Under the pieces are notes generated by a model. That model did not search any database, was not told the origin of the DNA, and saw nothing but the letters and a program-made list of their open reading frames with translations. A stretch of 16,788 bases of DNA from JAFDED01 sp964611635 (GTDB lineage: Bacteria > Desulfobacterota > JAFDED01), in assembly GCA_964611635.1 (NCBI GenBank), contig CAZTAS010000145.1, forward strand, positions 1-16,788, in the 5' to 3' direction. The stretch's first letter is position 1. Every line of letters begins with the position of its first letter. This document shows, in pieces, positions 7,786 through 14,418 of this stretch. The translations under genes were made by a program, and so were the position numbers.

Positions 7786-8850
7786 TTACTTTAGCGTTAA
7801 TATTAGCTCTTCCACATCTTCCTCGAATCGTCTTGTATGTTCCAGAAGCAAAATCTGCCCATTTTCAACGTTCGCGTCTTGCTTGTATTCAGTGTTACCG
7901 TCTTTGAACACCAATTTAACATTAAAAACATTCAGACCAATTTTATCTTTTGCCACTGTAAGTAAAAGGTTGCCATTTTCAAAATCATAGAATAACTGTC
8001 CACTTAATTCCCCTTTTTCCGAAACAAGACACACCGCTTCCCTTTGCTCATCAGAGTGAGCTGCAAGCTTGAGGCTTTCAGAATATTCTTTATCAAAGCA
8101 CGGAGCACCAACCCTGGGCCGCAGAGTAAGAATCTTGGGACTAGAAGATTCTTGTTTGTTAACCATTTTCTCTTCTTCTGTATCTTCAGCTTCTTCTCGT
8201 GCATCCGACTCAATCTCGGTGCTGTCTTTTAATAGTCTTTTACCAAGCTCAAGTTTGAGATATTGGCTAATGCTGCGATCCCGATCTTTTGCTTCTTTCT
8301 CCAATTCTTCAAAATATCGTAGTCCAAGCAAACTTCTAACATCCTCGCTAGTTAATGAACTCAAGATTGGGTAAAGCTTGTCAGAAACCAATACTGAGAT
8401 TTGGGCTTTAGCTGGAGCCCCCTCCCTTGTGGGGAAATAGATAGACATAACTTTCCTCTCGTTTGCCTTTTGGGCCCACTTTTCTTCATATGCTGTTAAT
8501 CCTGCTTCTAGTGCGGCCTTCAGAGTATCAGAGTCCAACCGTGCTCCAAGGGCTTTTAGCCTATCGATCAACTCATTTATACTCTCATCGAGTATTTGTG
8601 AGGACTTGCAATCTGGACAATACAAAACTCTAACTCTTCTAAATGAGATTGTGTCTTCAAGCACAGGCAGATCGATCATTCGCCTTCGAAGACGCGATGA
8701 CCCGCAGTGGACACAATTACCAGGTCTGGCTATCTCAAGTTTAACTCTTTGACCTTTCTCGAAGAGTTCGGTGCTATCGTGCTCATCCCAGTATTCTGGG
8801 CTTCCTTCATCATTTAAATATTCTTGCCCTTTATTTTTGATTAAATTCAT
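7786..8850 (-). CDS. composite antitoxin-like protein: CopG/BrnA-type N-motif, YgiT-type zinc site, RHH-like helix, unknown C-domain
   Basis: 354 residues. The N-terminus (SPEYWDEHDSTELF, 17-30) resembles the motif seen in CopG-type antitoxins that pair with BrnT-like toxins. Next come C46-x-x-C49 and C78-x-x-C81, about 30 residues apart, like the YgiT/MqsA zinc fingers. Residues about 150-207 (RYFEELEKEAKDRDRSISQYLKLEL) read like a ribbon-helix-helix second half. Residues 210-228 form an acidic linker. Residues 238-354 are a beta-rich domain I do not recognise. The ATG follows AAGGAG at 7 nt. The order toxin then antitoxin matches brnTA. At 354 residues it is much larger than usual antitoxins, so it may also act as an adaptor for the Lon/RNase HIII protein encoded just after it. 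Likely represses its own promoter (inference). Confidence 0.6.
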   Translation of the reverse strand: MNLIKNKGQEYLNDEGSPEYWDEHDSTELFEKGQRVKLEIARPGNCVHCGSSRLRRRMIDLPVLEDTISFRRVRVLYCPDCKSSQILDESINELIDRLKALGARLDSDTLKAALEAGLTAYEEKWAQKANERKVMSIYFPTREGAPAKAQISVLVSDKLYPILSSLTSEDVRSLLGLRYFEELEKEAKDRDRSISQYLKLELGKRLLKDSTEIESDAREEAEDTEEEKMVNKQESSSPKILTLRPRVGAPCFDKEYSESLKLAAHSDEQREAVCLVSEKGELSGQLFYDFENGNLLLTVAKDKIGLNVFNVKLVFKDGNTEYKQDANVENGQILLLEHTRRFEEDVEELILTLK

Positions 8851-8921
8851 CTATTCTCTCCTTCTGCCATCTGCAAGCCTTAATGATTAAATTAAGGGCC
8901 AACAGTATGTTGAGACTCTTT

Positions 8922-9212
8922 TCAGTGCTTCTTTCTTCTTCCTCTCTTAAAGGCGCTTTTCTCTGATTTTTTCATATCGCGGGCGGTCACTGGCACAAAG
9001 ACGTTTTTCGATTCTATGTCCAAGACAATAAGCAAATAACGGCCATCTAGAGTTTGTCCGTTTATAAGATACCGATTTTCGAAATGTTTTCTTACTTCAG
9101 GTTGGCTTTCCCATATGACCTCTTCAACCTCTTCCCGTGTCACACCATGTTTTTGCATGATCTTTTCAATGACGTTGTCTTTCCAGTATAAGTTCTCAAT
9201 TTTTAAAGTCAT
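8922..9212 (-). CDS. BrnT-like (DUF497/DUF4258-type) toxin
   Basis: A basic 96-residue protein with the pattern of the BrnT toxin fold: LYWKDNVIEKIMQKHGVTREEVEEV at the N-terminus (W10, KHGV at 21-24, paired glutamates), then DGRYLLIVLD and the C-terminal TARDM with a following glutamate. In BrnT proteins the corresponding parts are the WD...KHGVSFEEA helix, the GR-LLVV strands and the ISARxAxxxER end. BrnT is an RNase toxin that stops translation. The ATG at 9212 is preceded by AAGGAG (9223-9228). It is the first gene of the operon, directly behind a promoter with an operator-like palindrome, and its partner-like gene starts 71 nt downstream. The ends of the protein are lysine/arginine-rich. 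The family call is by pattern, so a non-toxic relative cannot be excluded. Confidence 0.65.
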   Translation of the reverse strand: MTLKIENLYWKDNVIEKIMQKHGVTREEVEEVIWESQPEVRKHFENRYLINGQTLDGRYLLIVLDIESKNVFVPVTARDMKKSEKSAFKRGRRKKH

Positions 9213-9236
9213 TCACTCTAATCTCCTTGGCCATAA

Positions 9237-9261
9237 TAATATCCTAAATGGTAGGATATTA
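9237..9261 (-). promoter_or_regulatory. operator-like inverted repeat over the toxin-operon -10 region
   Basis: TAATATCCTA (9237-9246) and TAGGATATTA (9252-9261) are perfect 10-bp arms around a 5-nt spacer. A further half-site, TAGGATGT, lies at 9267-9274, in direct repeat 15 bp from the right arm. The palindrome covers the predicted -10 box and start site of the toxin operon, where an autorepressing antitoxin would bind. Confidence 0.6.
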
Positions 9262-9281
9262 CATTGTAGGATGTTTGTCAA
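9253..9281 (-). promoter_or_regulatory. sigma-70-type promoter of the toxin/antitoxin/Lon-RNase HIII operon
   Basis: On the minus strand a perfect TTGACA (9276-9281) is followed after exactly 17 nt by TATCCT (9253-9258). The start site would be near 9246, about 34 nt before the toxin ATG at 9212. The -10 box is embedded in the palindrome at 9237-9261, as expected for autoregulation. Confidence 0.65.
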
Positions 9282-9543
9282 GCATTTTTTTGACCTGGAT
9301 TCGGGAGTGAGATTTTAGTGAGATTGCAATTAGAAAGAGGGGCGGCTGATCCGTGTTTTCCTCCGCAGACCACGTGATGCCGCGCTTTTCTGAATGGGAG
9401 ATACTGGCTGGAATTGAGCTGCCGTAATGTATAGCGATCCACTGGACCCCATATGGGATTTCCCTGATTTTCTCCAGAGAGAAACCGGCCTTTTCGATTA
9501 TCTTGCACGCCTTCTATAGCTATTTCCCCATCTGTGGTTTCAT
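9261..9543 (-). pseudogene. decayed gene with intact ribosome-binding site; possible TBP-like domain remnant
   Basis: GAGGAG precedes an ATG at 9543, but two in-frame TAG codons appear at 9520-9522 and 9514-9516. After them the frame is open for 84 codons with protein-like content (IIEKAGFSLEKIREIPYGVQ, later HSEKRGIT), ending at a TAA that overlaps the toxin-operon promoter. An alternative frame from the same ATG avoids the two stops, so a pair of small indels would explain the damage. The pattern (helix, G-F, I-x-x-G-x-Q, then short strands) is reminiscent of residues 375-420 of the Lon/RNase HIII protein and of TBP-like domains, but this is weak similarity judged by eye. Confidence 0.35.
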
Positions 9544-9712
9544 TATGTCTCCTCTACCGGTTTTATCAATTATACGGGAGCTCATCAGCAGAGGCAAAAT
9601 CCTTTTACCCGCAGCCCGGGTTTAAGGGATACGAATTAAAGGGTGCTCAACTCACCACAGGGGGAGCCCGTTATTTCCGTTCCTCCCTATGAATTTTTGG
9701 TCGTATTACGCC

Positions 9713-9741
9713 TTGACAACAGGAAAGAGCAATGTTACATA
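9713..9741 (+). promoter_or_regulatory. promoter for the tandem serine tRNA genes
   Basis: TTGACA at 9713-9718, 17-nt spacer, TACATA at 9736-9741. The start would fall a few bases before the first tRNA at 9753. The -35 is perfect and the -10 is weak. The upstream stretch 9547-9712 shows no gene; it holds an imperfect hairpin near 9599-9630. Confidence 0.5.
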
Positions 9742-9752
9742 CAGATAGACTT

Positions 9753-9838
9753 GGAGGGATGGCCGAGTGGTTTAAGGCGACGGTCTTGAAAACCGTTGAT
9801 CGCAAGGTCCGTGGGTTCGAATCCTACTCCCTCCGCCA
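9753..9838 (+). tRNA. tRNA-Ser (anticodon UGA), with encoded CCA
   Basis: Acceptor arms GGAGGGA (9753-9759) and TCCCTCC (9828-9834) pair fully, followed by G and an encoded CCA. The anticodon arm ACGGT-CTTGAAA-ACCGT gives UGA. The long variable arm (TTGATCGCAAGGTCC region) and the GGTTCGAATCC T arm are typical of a class II serine tRNA. Reads UCA/UCG-type codons. Confidence 0.95.
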
Positions 9839-9853
9839 ATTAATTCCGCCGCC

Positions 9854-9946
9854 GGAGAGTTGGCCGAGCTGGCTGAAGGCGCACGCCTGCTAAGCGTGTG
9901 TATGCCGAGAGGTGTACCGAGGGTTCGAATCCCTCACTCTCCGCCA
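9854..9946 (+). tRNA. tRNA-Ser (anticodon GCU), with encoded CCA
   Basis: Acceptor arms GGAGAGT (9854-9860) and ACTCTCC (9936-9942) pair fully, followed by G and CCA. The anticodon arm CACGC-CTGCTAA-GCGTG gives GCU, reading AGC/AGU. A long variable arm and GGTTCGAATCC T arm are present. It lies 15 nt after the UGA tRNA and is probably co-transcribed with it. No clear terminator follows; only a short T-rich run is seen. Confidence 0.95.
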
Positions 9947-9984
9947 TTTTCCTTATTTTGCCCTCATTAAAAGGAATCGAATCA

Positions 9985-10350
9985 CCGCATCCCGGCGTCT
10001 CGACCAGCGTCCGTATGATCCAGCAACCTGGCTTTCGCGCGGAAGTAAGTGCCATGCGCGCCATGGCATCCAAGGCCGTCAGATCGCAGGCCTTGATTTT
10101 CTCAGAGCGGGCGACATCCTGAATCATTTGCGCGGCGGTATCAATACCTATCTTTTCGTATTGAACACTATATCATAAATTTTAATATCTTCCCAGTTTA
10201 TATGGAAGGCATAGCGCAGAAATTCACTGCACTGGCGGTTGCTTTTGTGCAGCATATTTTCAGCATTAGAGTGGCCCAGGTGATGCAGATTCATGATCCG
10301 CTTCAATCGTCTTTCTCATATGTACTTGGATGGCCCAGTCGATGGTTATA
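9985..10350 (-). pseudogene. decayed cytidylate-kinase-like family gene (C-terminal part)
   Basis: Three reading frames carry successive parts of one protein. From about 10312 down to a TAG at 10148-10150 the frame reads RRLKRIMNLHHLGHS, then FLRYAFHINWEDIKIYDIVF and NTKR. After a one-base shift it continues IGIDTAAQMIQDVARSEKIK. The series RI-x-x-hM, FhxDWxDxxxYDlxhNT, xxxxAAxxI is the C-terminal half of the cytidylate-kinase-like family (PF13189 type). The half with the P-loop is not found upstream, and a further shift is likely near 10312, where a preceding fragment AIQVHMRK sits in another frame. The 3' limit is vague, because the frames decay between about 10040 and 9985. It is clearly non-functional as a kinase. 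Confidence 0.5.
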
Positions 10351-10431
10351 AGGATCATGATTTTTTCCTTTTTAAGCAATAATTTTTTTATAATGTATGG
10401 ATACGCAGGGTTTTTTCTCAGGTAAAAAGAT

Positions 10432-10468
10432 AAAAAAAAGAGGAAGAGCACAAAACCCTCCCTCTTTT
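10432..10468 (-). terminator. rho-independent terminator of groESL
   Basis: On the minus strand AAAAGAGG (10461-10468 arm) pairs with CCTCTTTT (10436-10443 arm), with an inner GAG/CTC extension, and is followed by a run of T residues. It lies about 20 nt after the groEL stop codon. Confidence 0.85.
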
Positions 10469-10487
10469 AACGCGGAGACGGTTTATC

Positions 10488-12113
10488 TCAGTACATTCCG
10501 CCGCCTGGAGGCATCGGGGGGGCGGGGGGTTTTTCCTCGGGTATCTCACACACCGCGGCTTCGGTAGTGATCATCAGCGAGGCTATGCTTGCCGCATTCT
10601 GCAGGGCGATGCGAACCACCTTTGTGGGATCCACTATGCCGGCCTTCATCAGGTCGGTGAACTCCTGCTCGGCCGCATCGAACCCGAAGGATCCTTTCTT
10701 CTCCTTCACTTTGTCCACAACGATGGCGCCCTCGTATCCCGCGTTCTGAGCGATCCACCGCAAGGGTTCCTCCAGCGCCCTCTTCACAATGTTGACGCCG
10801 ATGCGCTGGTCGCCCTTAAGATCCAGTTTTTCCAGCTCCGGTATGCATCGCAGAAGCGCCACGCCACCACCGGGCACGATCCCCTCTTCCACCGCAGCCC
10901 GTGTAGCGTTGAGGGCATCCTCAACCCGCGCTTTCTTCTCCTTCATTTCCGTCTCTGTGGCGGCTCCCACCTTGATCACGGCCACGCCTCCCACCAGCTT
11001 CGCCAAGCGCTCCTGGAGCTTTTCCCGATCGTAGTCGCTGGTGGTCTCCTCAACCTGGGTGCGGATCTGCTTGACCCTCCCCTCGATGTCCGAGGTATTG
11101 CCGGCGCCCTCCACGATGGTGGTGTTCTCCTTGTCAATGGTAACTCGCTTTGCCTGACCAAGGTCGTCAAGGGTCATTCCCTCCAGCTTGAGTCCTAGTT
11201 CCTCGGCGATCAGCCGGCCTCCCGTAAGAATGGCGATGTCCTCGAGCATTGCCTTGCGCCGATCCCCGAAGCCAGGGGCCTTGACGGCGACGCATTTGAG
11301 AATCCCCTTGAGCTTGTTGACAACCAGGGTCGCCAGGGCCTCTCCCTCGACGTCTTCGGCAATGATCACAAAAGCCTTGCCCGTCTGAGCGATTTTCTCA
11401 AGAATGGGCAGAAGGTCTTTCATGCTGGAAATTTTCTTTTCATGCAATAGTATGTAGCAATCCTCTAGGACAGCTTCCATGCGCTCGGGGTCGGTCACAA
11501 AATACGGGGAGAGATATCCACGGTCAAACTGCATCCCTTCCACGATGTCAAGGGTGGTCTCGATGGCCTTGGCCTCCTCCACGGTGATAACACCCTCTTT
11601 GCCCACTTTATCCATTGCCTCGGCGATGATATTACCGATTGTAACGTCGCCGTTGGCCGAAATGGTGCCCACCTGGGCGATCTCTCTCTTTTCCTTCACA
11701 TCCTGGCTCTGCTTCTTCAGTTCCTCCACCACCACTTCAACAGCCCTGTCAATACCTCTCTTGAGGTTCATGGGATCCGAACCTGCCTCGACGTTGCGAA
11801 GCCCTTCCTTGAAAATGGAGTGAGCCAGTATGGTCGCCGTGGTTGTGCCGTCGCCCGCGATGTCAGAGGTCTTGCTGGCCACCTCCTTGACCATCTGGGC
11901 TCCCATGTTCTGAAATTTGTCTTTCAGTTCGATTTCCTTTGCTACAGTCACTCCATCCTTGGTCACTGTGGGCGGGCCCCAGCTCTTCTCCAACACGACG
12001 TTGCGCCCCTTAGGCCCCAGTGTTACTTTCACCGCGTCGGTCAAGAGGTTTACGCCACGCAAAATAGCGCCACGCGCCTCTTGATTGAATTTGATATCCT
12101 TGCCTTTTGGCAT
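10488..12113 (-). CDS. groEL: chaperonin GroEL (Hsp60, 60 kDa subunit)
   Basis: Cytosolic ATP-dependent folding chaperonin, 541 residues, the usual length. It forms double heptameric rings capped by GroES. Visible hallmarks include TLGPKGRNVV, TKDGVTVAKEIEL, the nucleotide-binding GDGTTTAT (87-94), GYLSPYF, AAVEEGIVPGGG and the flexible Gly-Met tail ending MPPGGGMY. The ATG at 12113 is preceded by AAGGAGG. It lies 122 nt after groES in the standard groES-groEL order. A strong terminator follows. There is no sign of damage, and the sequence appears more GC-rich than the toxin-like operon to its left. Confidence 0.99.
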   Translation of the reverse strand: MPKGKDIKFNQEARGAILRGVNLLTDAVKVTLGPKGRNVVLEKSWGPPTVTKDGVTVAKEIELKDKFQNMGAQMVKEVASKTSDIAGDGTTTATILAHSIFKEGLRNVEAGSDPMNLKRGIDRAVEVVVEELKKQSQDVKEKREIAQVGTISANGDVTIGNIIAEAMDKVGKEGVITVEEAKAIETTLDIVEGMQFDRGYLSPYFVTDPERMEAVLEDCYILLHEKKISSMKDLLPILEKIAQTGKAFVIIAEDVEGEALATLVVNKLKGILKCVAVKAPGFGDRRKAMLEDIAILTGGRLIAEELGLKLEGMTLDDLGQAKRVTIDKENTTIVEGAGNTSDIEGRVKQIRTQVEETTSDYDREKLQERLAKLVGGVAVIKVGAATETEMKEKKARVEDALNATRAAVEEGIVPGGGVALLRCIPELEKLDLKGDQRIGVNIVKRALEEPLRWIAQNAGYEGAIVVDKVKEKKGSFGFDAAEQEFTDLMKAGIVDPTKVVRIALQNAASIASLMITTEAAVCEIPEEKPPAPPMPPGGGMY

Positions 12114-12235
12114 CGTCTGTATCCTCCTTGATCAACGAGTATTATTACTTGCAAACCTGCAATTCAGAATCATGTATGAGCAGTTTGCTAAAGTGAGCTC
12201 TCCGGGCGATTCGCTTGGTTATCCTCAGGCGAGTC

Positions 12236-12526
12236 TCAGCGCTCAAGGATGCCCAGGACGTCATCCTCCCGCATGATGAGGTAATCTTCGCCGTCGAGTT
12301 TTATCTCGGTGCCAGAGTATTTTCCGAACAAAACCCTGTCTCCCTTCTTGACGTCCAGGGGCCGAACTTTCCCCTCCTCGTCCACTTTCCCAACTCCGAT
12401 GGAGACAATCTCCCCTTCGATGGGCTTTTCCTTGGCAGAGTCTGGAATAACAATCCCGCCTCGGGTCCGCTCCTCTTCCTCCACACGTTTGACTAAAATT
12501 CGATCGTGCAGCGGCCGAAATTTCAT
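12236..12526 (-). CDS. groES: co-chaperonin GroES (Hsp10)
   Basis: 96 residues, full length. MKFRPLHDRILVKRVEEEER opens the beta-barrel, the mobile loop RTRGGIVIPDSAKEKP binds GroEL, and the roof and C-terminal parts GDRVLFGKYSGTEIKLDGE and YLIMREDDVLGIL are typical. The ATG at 12526 follows AAGGAGG closely. It caps the GroEL cavity and is the first gene of the two-gene heat-shock operon. A clear CIRCE element was not found upstream. Confidence 0.99.
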   Translation of the reverse strand: MKFRPLHDRILVKRVEEEERTRGGIVIPDSAKEKPIEGEIVSIGVGKVDEEGKVRPLDVKKGDRVLFGKYSGTEIKLDGEDYLIMREDDVLGILER

Positions 12527-12648
12527 GGTAACCTCCTTGCTTCTAAGATTATGAATTTGTGCGCTCGATCTACGAAACGCATCAACTCCTCGCCCCTTCA
12601 GGGATAAGGAGTCTTTTTAATATTTCTTCAAAATTATTTTCAAGGTCC

Positions 12649-12670
12649 GTATGATTATATATAATCATAC
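12649..12670. repeat. 22-bp perfect palindrome in the groES upstream region
   Basis: GTATGATTATA and its exact reverse complement abut with no spacer. It lies 123 nt upstream of the groES start and about 36 nt downstream of the TTGACA at 12706. It could be a repressor site or, in the mRNA leader, a hairpin. Confidence 0.75.
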
Positions 12671-12682
12671 CAGCTTGATTTT

Positions 12683-12711
12683 TAATTAAGCACCTAAAGT
12701 GTTGTTGTCAA
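12683..12711 (-). promoter_or_regulatory. candidate groESL promoter
   Basis: On the minus strand TTGACA (12706-12711) is perfect, but the -10 is only an AT-rich TAATTA at 17-nt spacing (12683-12688). Half-sites AGCAC and GTGCT flank the region 18 nt apart. The leader to the groES ATG would be about 150 nt. Confidence 0.35.
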
Positions 12712-12780
12712 GTGCTGGATAATACATTTTTTACATGGACAGTATGGCAGAACACCTTTCCATAAGGATTATTTATCTCC

Positions 12781-12809
12781 TTGACATTTCGTCGGGAGAT
12801 AGTTTATTC
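12781..12809 (+). promoter_or_regulatory. candidate promoter of the AtuA-like/DUF4387 operon
   Basis: TTGACA (12781-12786) is perfect. At 17-18 nt spacing only TTATTC or TATTCC is available as a -10, so this is weak support. The position, about 100 nt before the leader ORF, is reasonable. Confidence 0.3.
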
Positions 12810-12911
12810 CAAAATAGAAACCAATAAAGCTCATTTAAAAGAAGAGGTAATGATCAAACGTTTGGGCTCATCAATCTTTTATAGGTCATTATTGAAAGGA
12901 GATGATTCCAA

Positions 12912-12974
12912 ATGTTGGATCTGATTCCATGGAGGAGAAGAGGTAATCTGGTTATAAAGGAGGAAAATAAATGA
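12912..12974 (+). CDS. possible 20-codon leader ORF coupled to the AtuA-like gene
   Basis: AAAGGAG (12895-12901) lies 10 nt before an ATG that opens a 20-codon frame, MLDLIPWRRRGNLVIKEENK, whose TGA overlaps the ATG of the AtuA-like gene (ATGA). The arrangement would couple translation of the two. The first residues resemble the start of some small heat-shock (Hsp20) proteins, so it could instead be a gene remnant. The AtuA-like gene has its own good Shine-Dalgarno inside this ORF. Low confidence. Confidence 0.3.
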   Translation: MLDLIPWRRRGNLVIKEENK

Positions 12975-14341
12975 AACAAGTTCGTGCACTTTCGGCAACC
13001 GGCATGCTAGGCTCGGGTTTTCGTGAATCCTCTTTAGATCTTGGACTGGAAATGGGACCGGATTTCATAGGGGCCGATGCGGGTTCGACAGACGGCGGTC
13101 CTCATTATCTGGGAACCGGAACTTCCCATTTTTCGGATGACGCGATTGGCCGAGACATCCGGCTAATGTTGCGGGGTGGACAAAAGAAACGAATTCCAGT
13201 AATCATTGGTTCCGCTGGCTCTGGAGGGGCTGACGTTCATGTAGATCACTTTGTGGAATTGGTGCGACGCATTGCACATGAAGAGGGAATGCATTTTAAC
13301 CTGGGCATTATTCACTCGGAACAAAAAGCGGATTATTTGATCCAACAGCTTCAGCGCGGTCGAATAACGCCATTGACAAAGACACCGGAACCTTTGACGG
13401 AAGAGGTTATCAAGCGGAGCTTACATATTGTGGCAATGGCGGGAATAGAGCCATTTGTCGAGGCATTGGAAAATGGAGCTGAAGTAGTTGTGGCTGGCCG
13501 TTCCAGCGATACTTCAATCTTTGCTGCAATCCCTATTATGCGCAGAATAAATCCAGCTTCTGCCTGGCACGCAGCGAAGATCCTCGAATGCGGTGCAGCG
13601 TGTGTCAAGCAGCGCAAGTACCCGGACTGTTTATCCGCCACAATTAACGATGACCATTTTATCATCGAGCCTCCTAATCCAGAATACGTTTGCACGCCTA
13701 TCAGTGTGGCTTCACATAACCTGTATGAAAATGATTCCCCATACACACTCAGAGAACCGGGGGGCATCTTGCATACAGATAACTGCCGCTACGAAGCGGT
13801 CAGCGATAGAGCAGTTCGAGTGACGACCGGAGAGTTTGAGTCTGCCTCAGAACAAACATTTAAGCTCGAAGGTGTGGAACTTGCCGGCTACCAAAGCCTC
13901 TTCTTTGGCGCTGTGCGGGACCCGATGATTCTGAAACAACTTAATTCCTGGATAGAAGGTCTAAAGGAGACCCTCCAACGTCGGTTCTCCGAAATTTATG
14001 GATCAGGAGTGGTGGATCGATATCATTTGAATCTCCGCGTTTACGGCTTGAACGGTGCTATGGGCTCCCTTGAGCCGGAAAAGACAGTCGGTCATGAGAT
14101 ATGCCTCTTGGTGGAAATTCTGGCAGATGAGGAGGATCTGGCGAAAAATCTTGCTAAATCAGGAACACACATTGCAGTCCACTATCCTATTCCGGAATGG
14201 AGCGGGTTAATTACCTCTCTGGCATACCCTTATTCACCAGCAGAATTGCACAGAGGTCCAGTGTATAGGTTCAATATGAATCATATTGTAAAACCAGAGA
14301 GCTATAAAGACATGTTCCGAGTGGATTATGTGTCTATATAA
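12971..14341 (+). CDS. AtuA-like (DUF1446) family protein
   Basis: A 456-residue cytosolic protein of the AtuA/DUF1446 family, named after the acyclic terpene utilisation gene atuA. Recognisable parts are the N-terminal glycine-rich DFIGADAGSTDGGPHYLGTG (31-50), IPVIIGSAGSGGADVHVD (75-92), and VVVAGRSSDTSIFAA (172-186) followed by an alanine-rich helix ECGAACVKQ. The enzymatic reaction of this family is not established. AAAGGAGG (12956-12963) precedes the ATG at 7 nt. It is followed 77 nt later by DUF4387, its usual partner, so the two probably form one enzyme or one pathway step. Dipeptide-type importers on both sides suggest a catabolic role for an imported organic acid or amide, by inference. 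Confidence 0.85.
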   Translation: MKQVRALSATGMLGSGFRESSLDLGLEMGPDFIGADAGSTDGGPHYLGTGTSHFSDDAIGRDIRLMLRGGQKKRIPVIIGSAGSGGADVHVDHFVELVRRIAHEEGMHFNLGIIHSEQKADYLIQQLQRGRITPLTKTPEPLTEEVIKRSLHIVAMAGIEPFVEALENGAEVVVAGRSSDTSIFAAIPIMRRINPASAWHAAKILECGAACVKQRKYPDCLSATINDDHFIIEPPNPEYVCTPISVASHNLYENDSPYTLREPGGILHTDNCRYEAVSDRAVRVTTGEFESASEQTFKLEGVELAGYQSLFFGAVRDPMILKQLNSWIEGLKETLQRRFSEIYGSGVVDRYHLNLRVYGLNGAMGSLEPEKTVGHEICLLVEILADEEDLAKNLAKSGTHIAVHYPIPEWSGLITSLAYPYSPAELHRGPVYRFNMNHIVKPESYKDMFRVDYVSI

Positions 14342-14418
14342 ATAATAGAAAAGAAAAATCAGCGCCTAATTTAAATGCTCGGCGACTTTTTCATAACAAA
14401 TGAAAAAAGGAAGGAAAA

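Larger units (their letters stand above)
12527..12911. other. divergent intergenic region between groES and the AtuA-like locus
   Basis: No gene is supported here. It holds the groES leader with a 22-bp palindrome (12649-12670), a TTGACA box for groES (12706-12711) and a TTGACA box facing the AtuA-like locus (12781-12786). The sequence between is AT-rich. A GC-containing stretch near 12580-12615 can form only short hairpins. Confidence 0.6.

Noticed and set aside
9278..9508. 76-codon minus-strand ORF starting near 9508
   Set aside because: It is one frame of the decayed gene at 9261-9543; the neighbouring frame has more protein-like content, and no ribosome-binding site fits this start.
9599..9630. 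Imperfect hairpin (ATCCTTTTACCCG ... CGGGTTTAAGGGAT) as a terminator
   Set aside because: Arms are mismatched and no T-run follows on either strand, so it is not called.
9840..10127. 95-codon minus-strand ORF
   Set aside because: Its C-terminal third is the antisense of the GCU serine tRNA (the well-known false SEGFEPS-type peptide) and its start lies inside the cytidylate-kinase-like remnant.
10266..10451. 61-codon minus-strand ORF
   Set aside because: It begins in the groEL terminator region with low-complexity sequence and only its end overlaps the kinase-like remnant in one of several frames.
12527..12660. Sigma-32 heat-shock promoter for groES
   Set aside because: A CTTGAA-like box exists near 12640, but no CCCCAT-type -10 lies at the right distance.
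12684..12717. AGCAC / GTGCT inverted half-sites upstream of groES as a CIRCE element
   Set aside because: The distance between the half-sites is 18 nt instead of the 13 nt of CIRCE, and the outer bases do not match TTAGCACTC/GAGTGCTAA.
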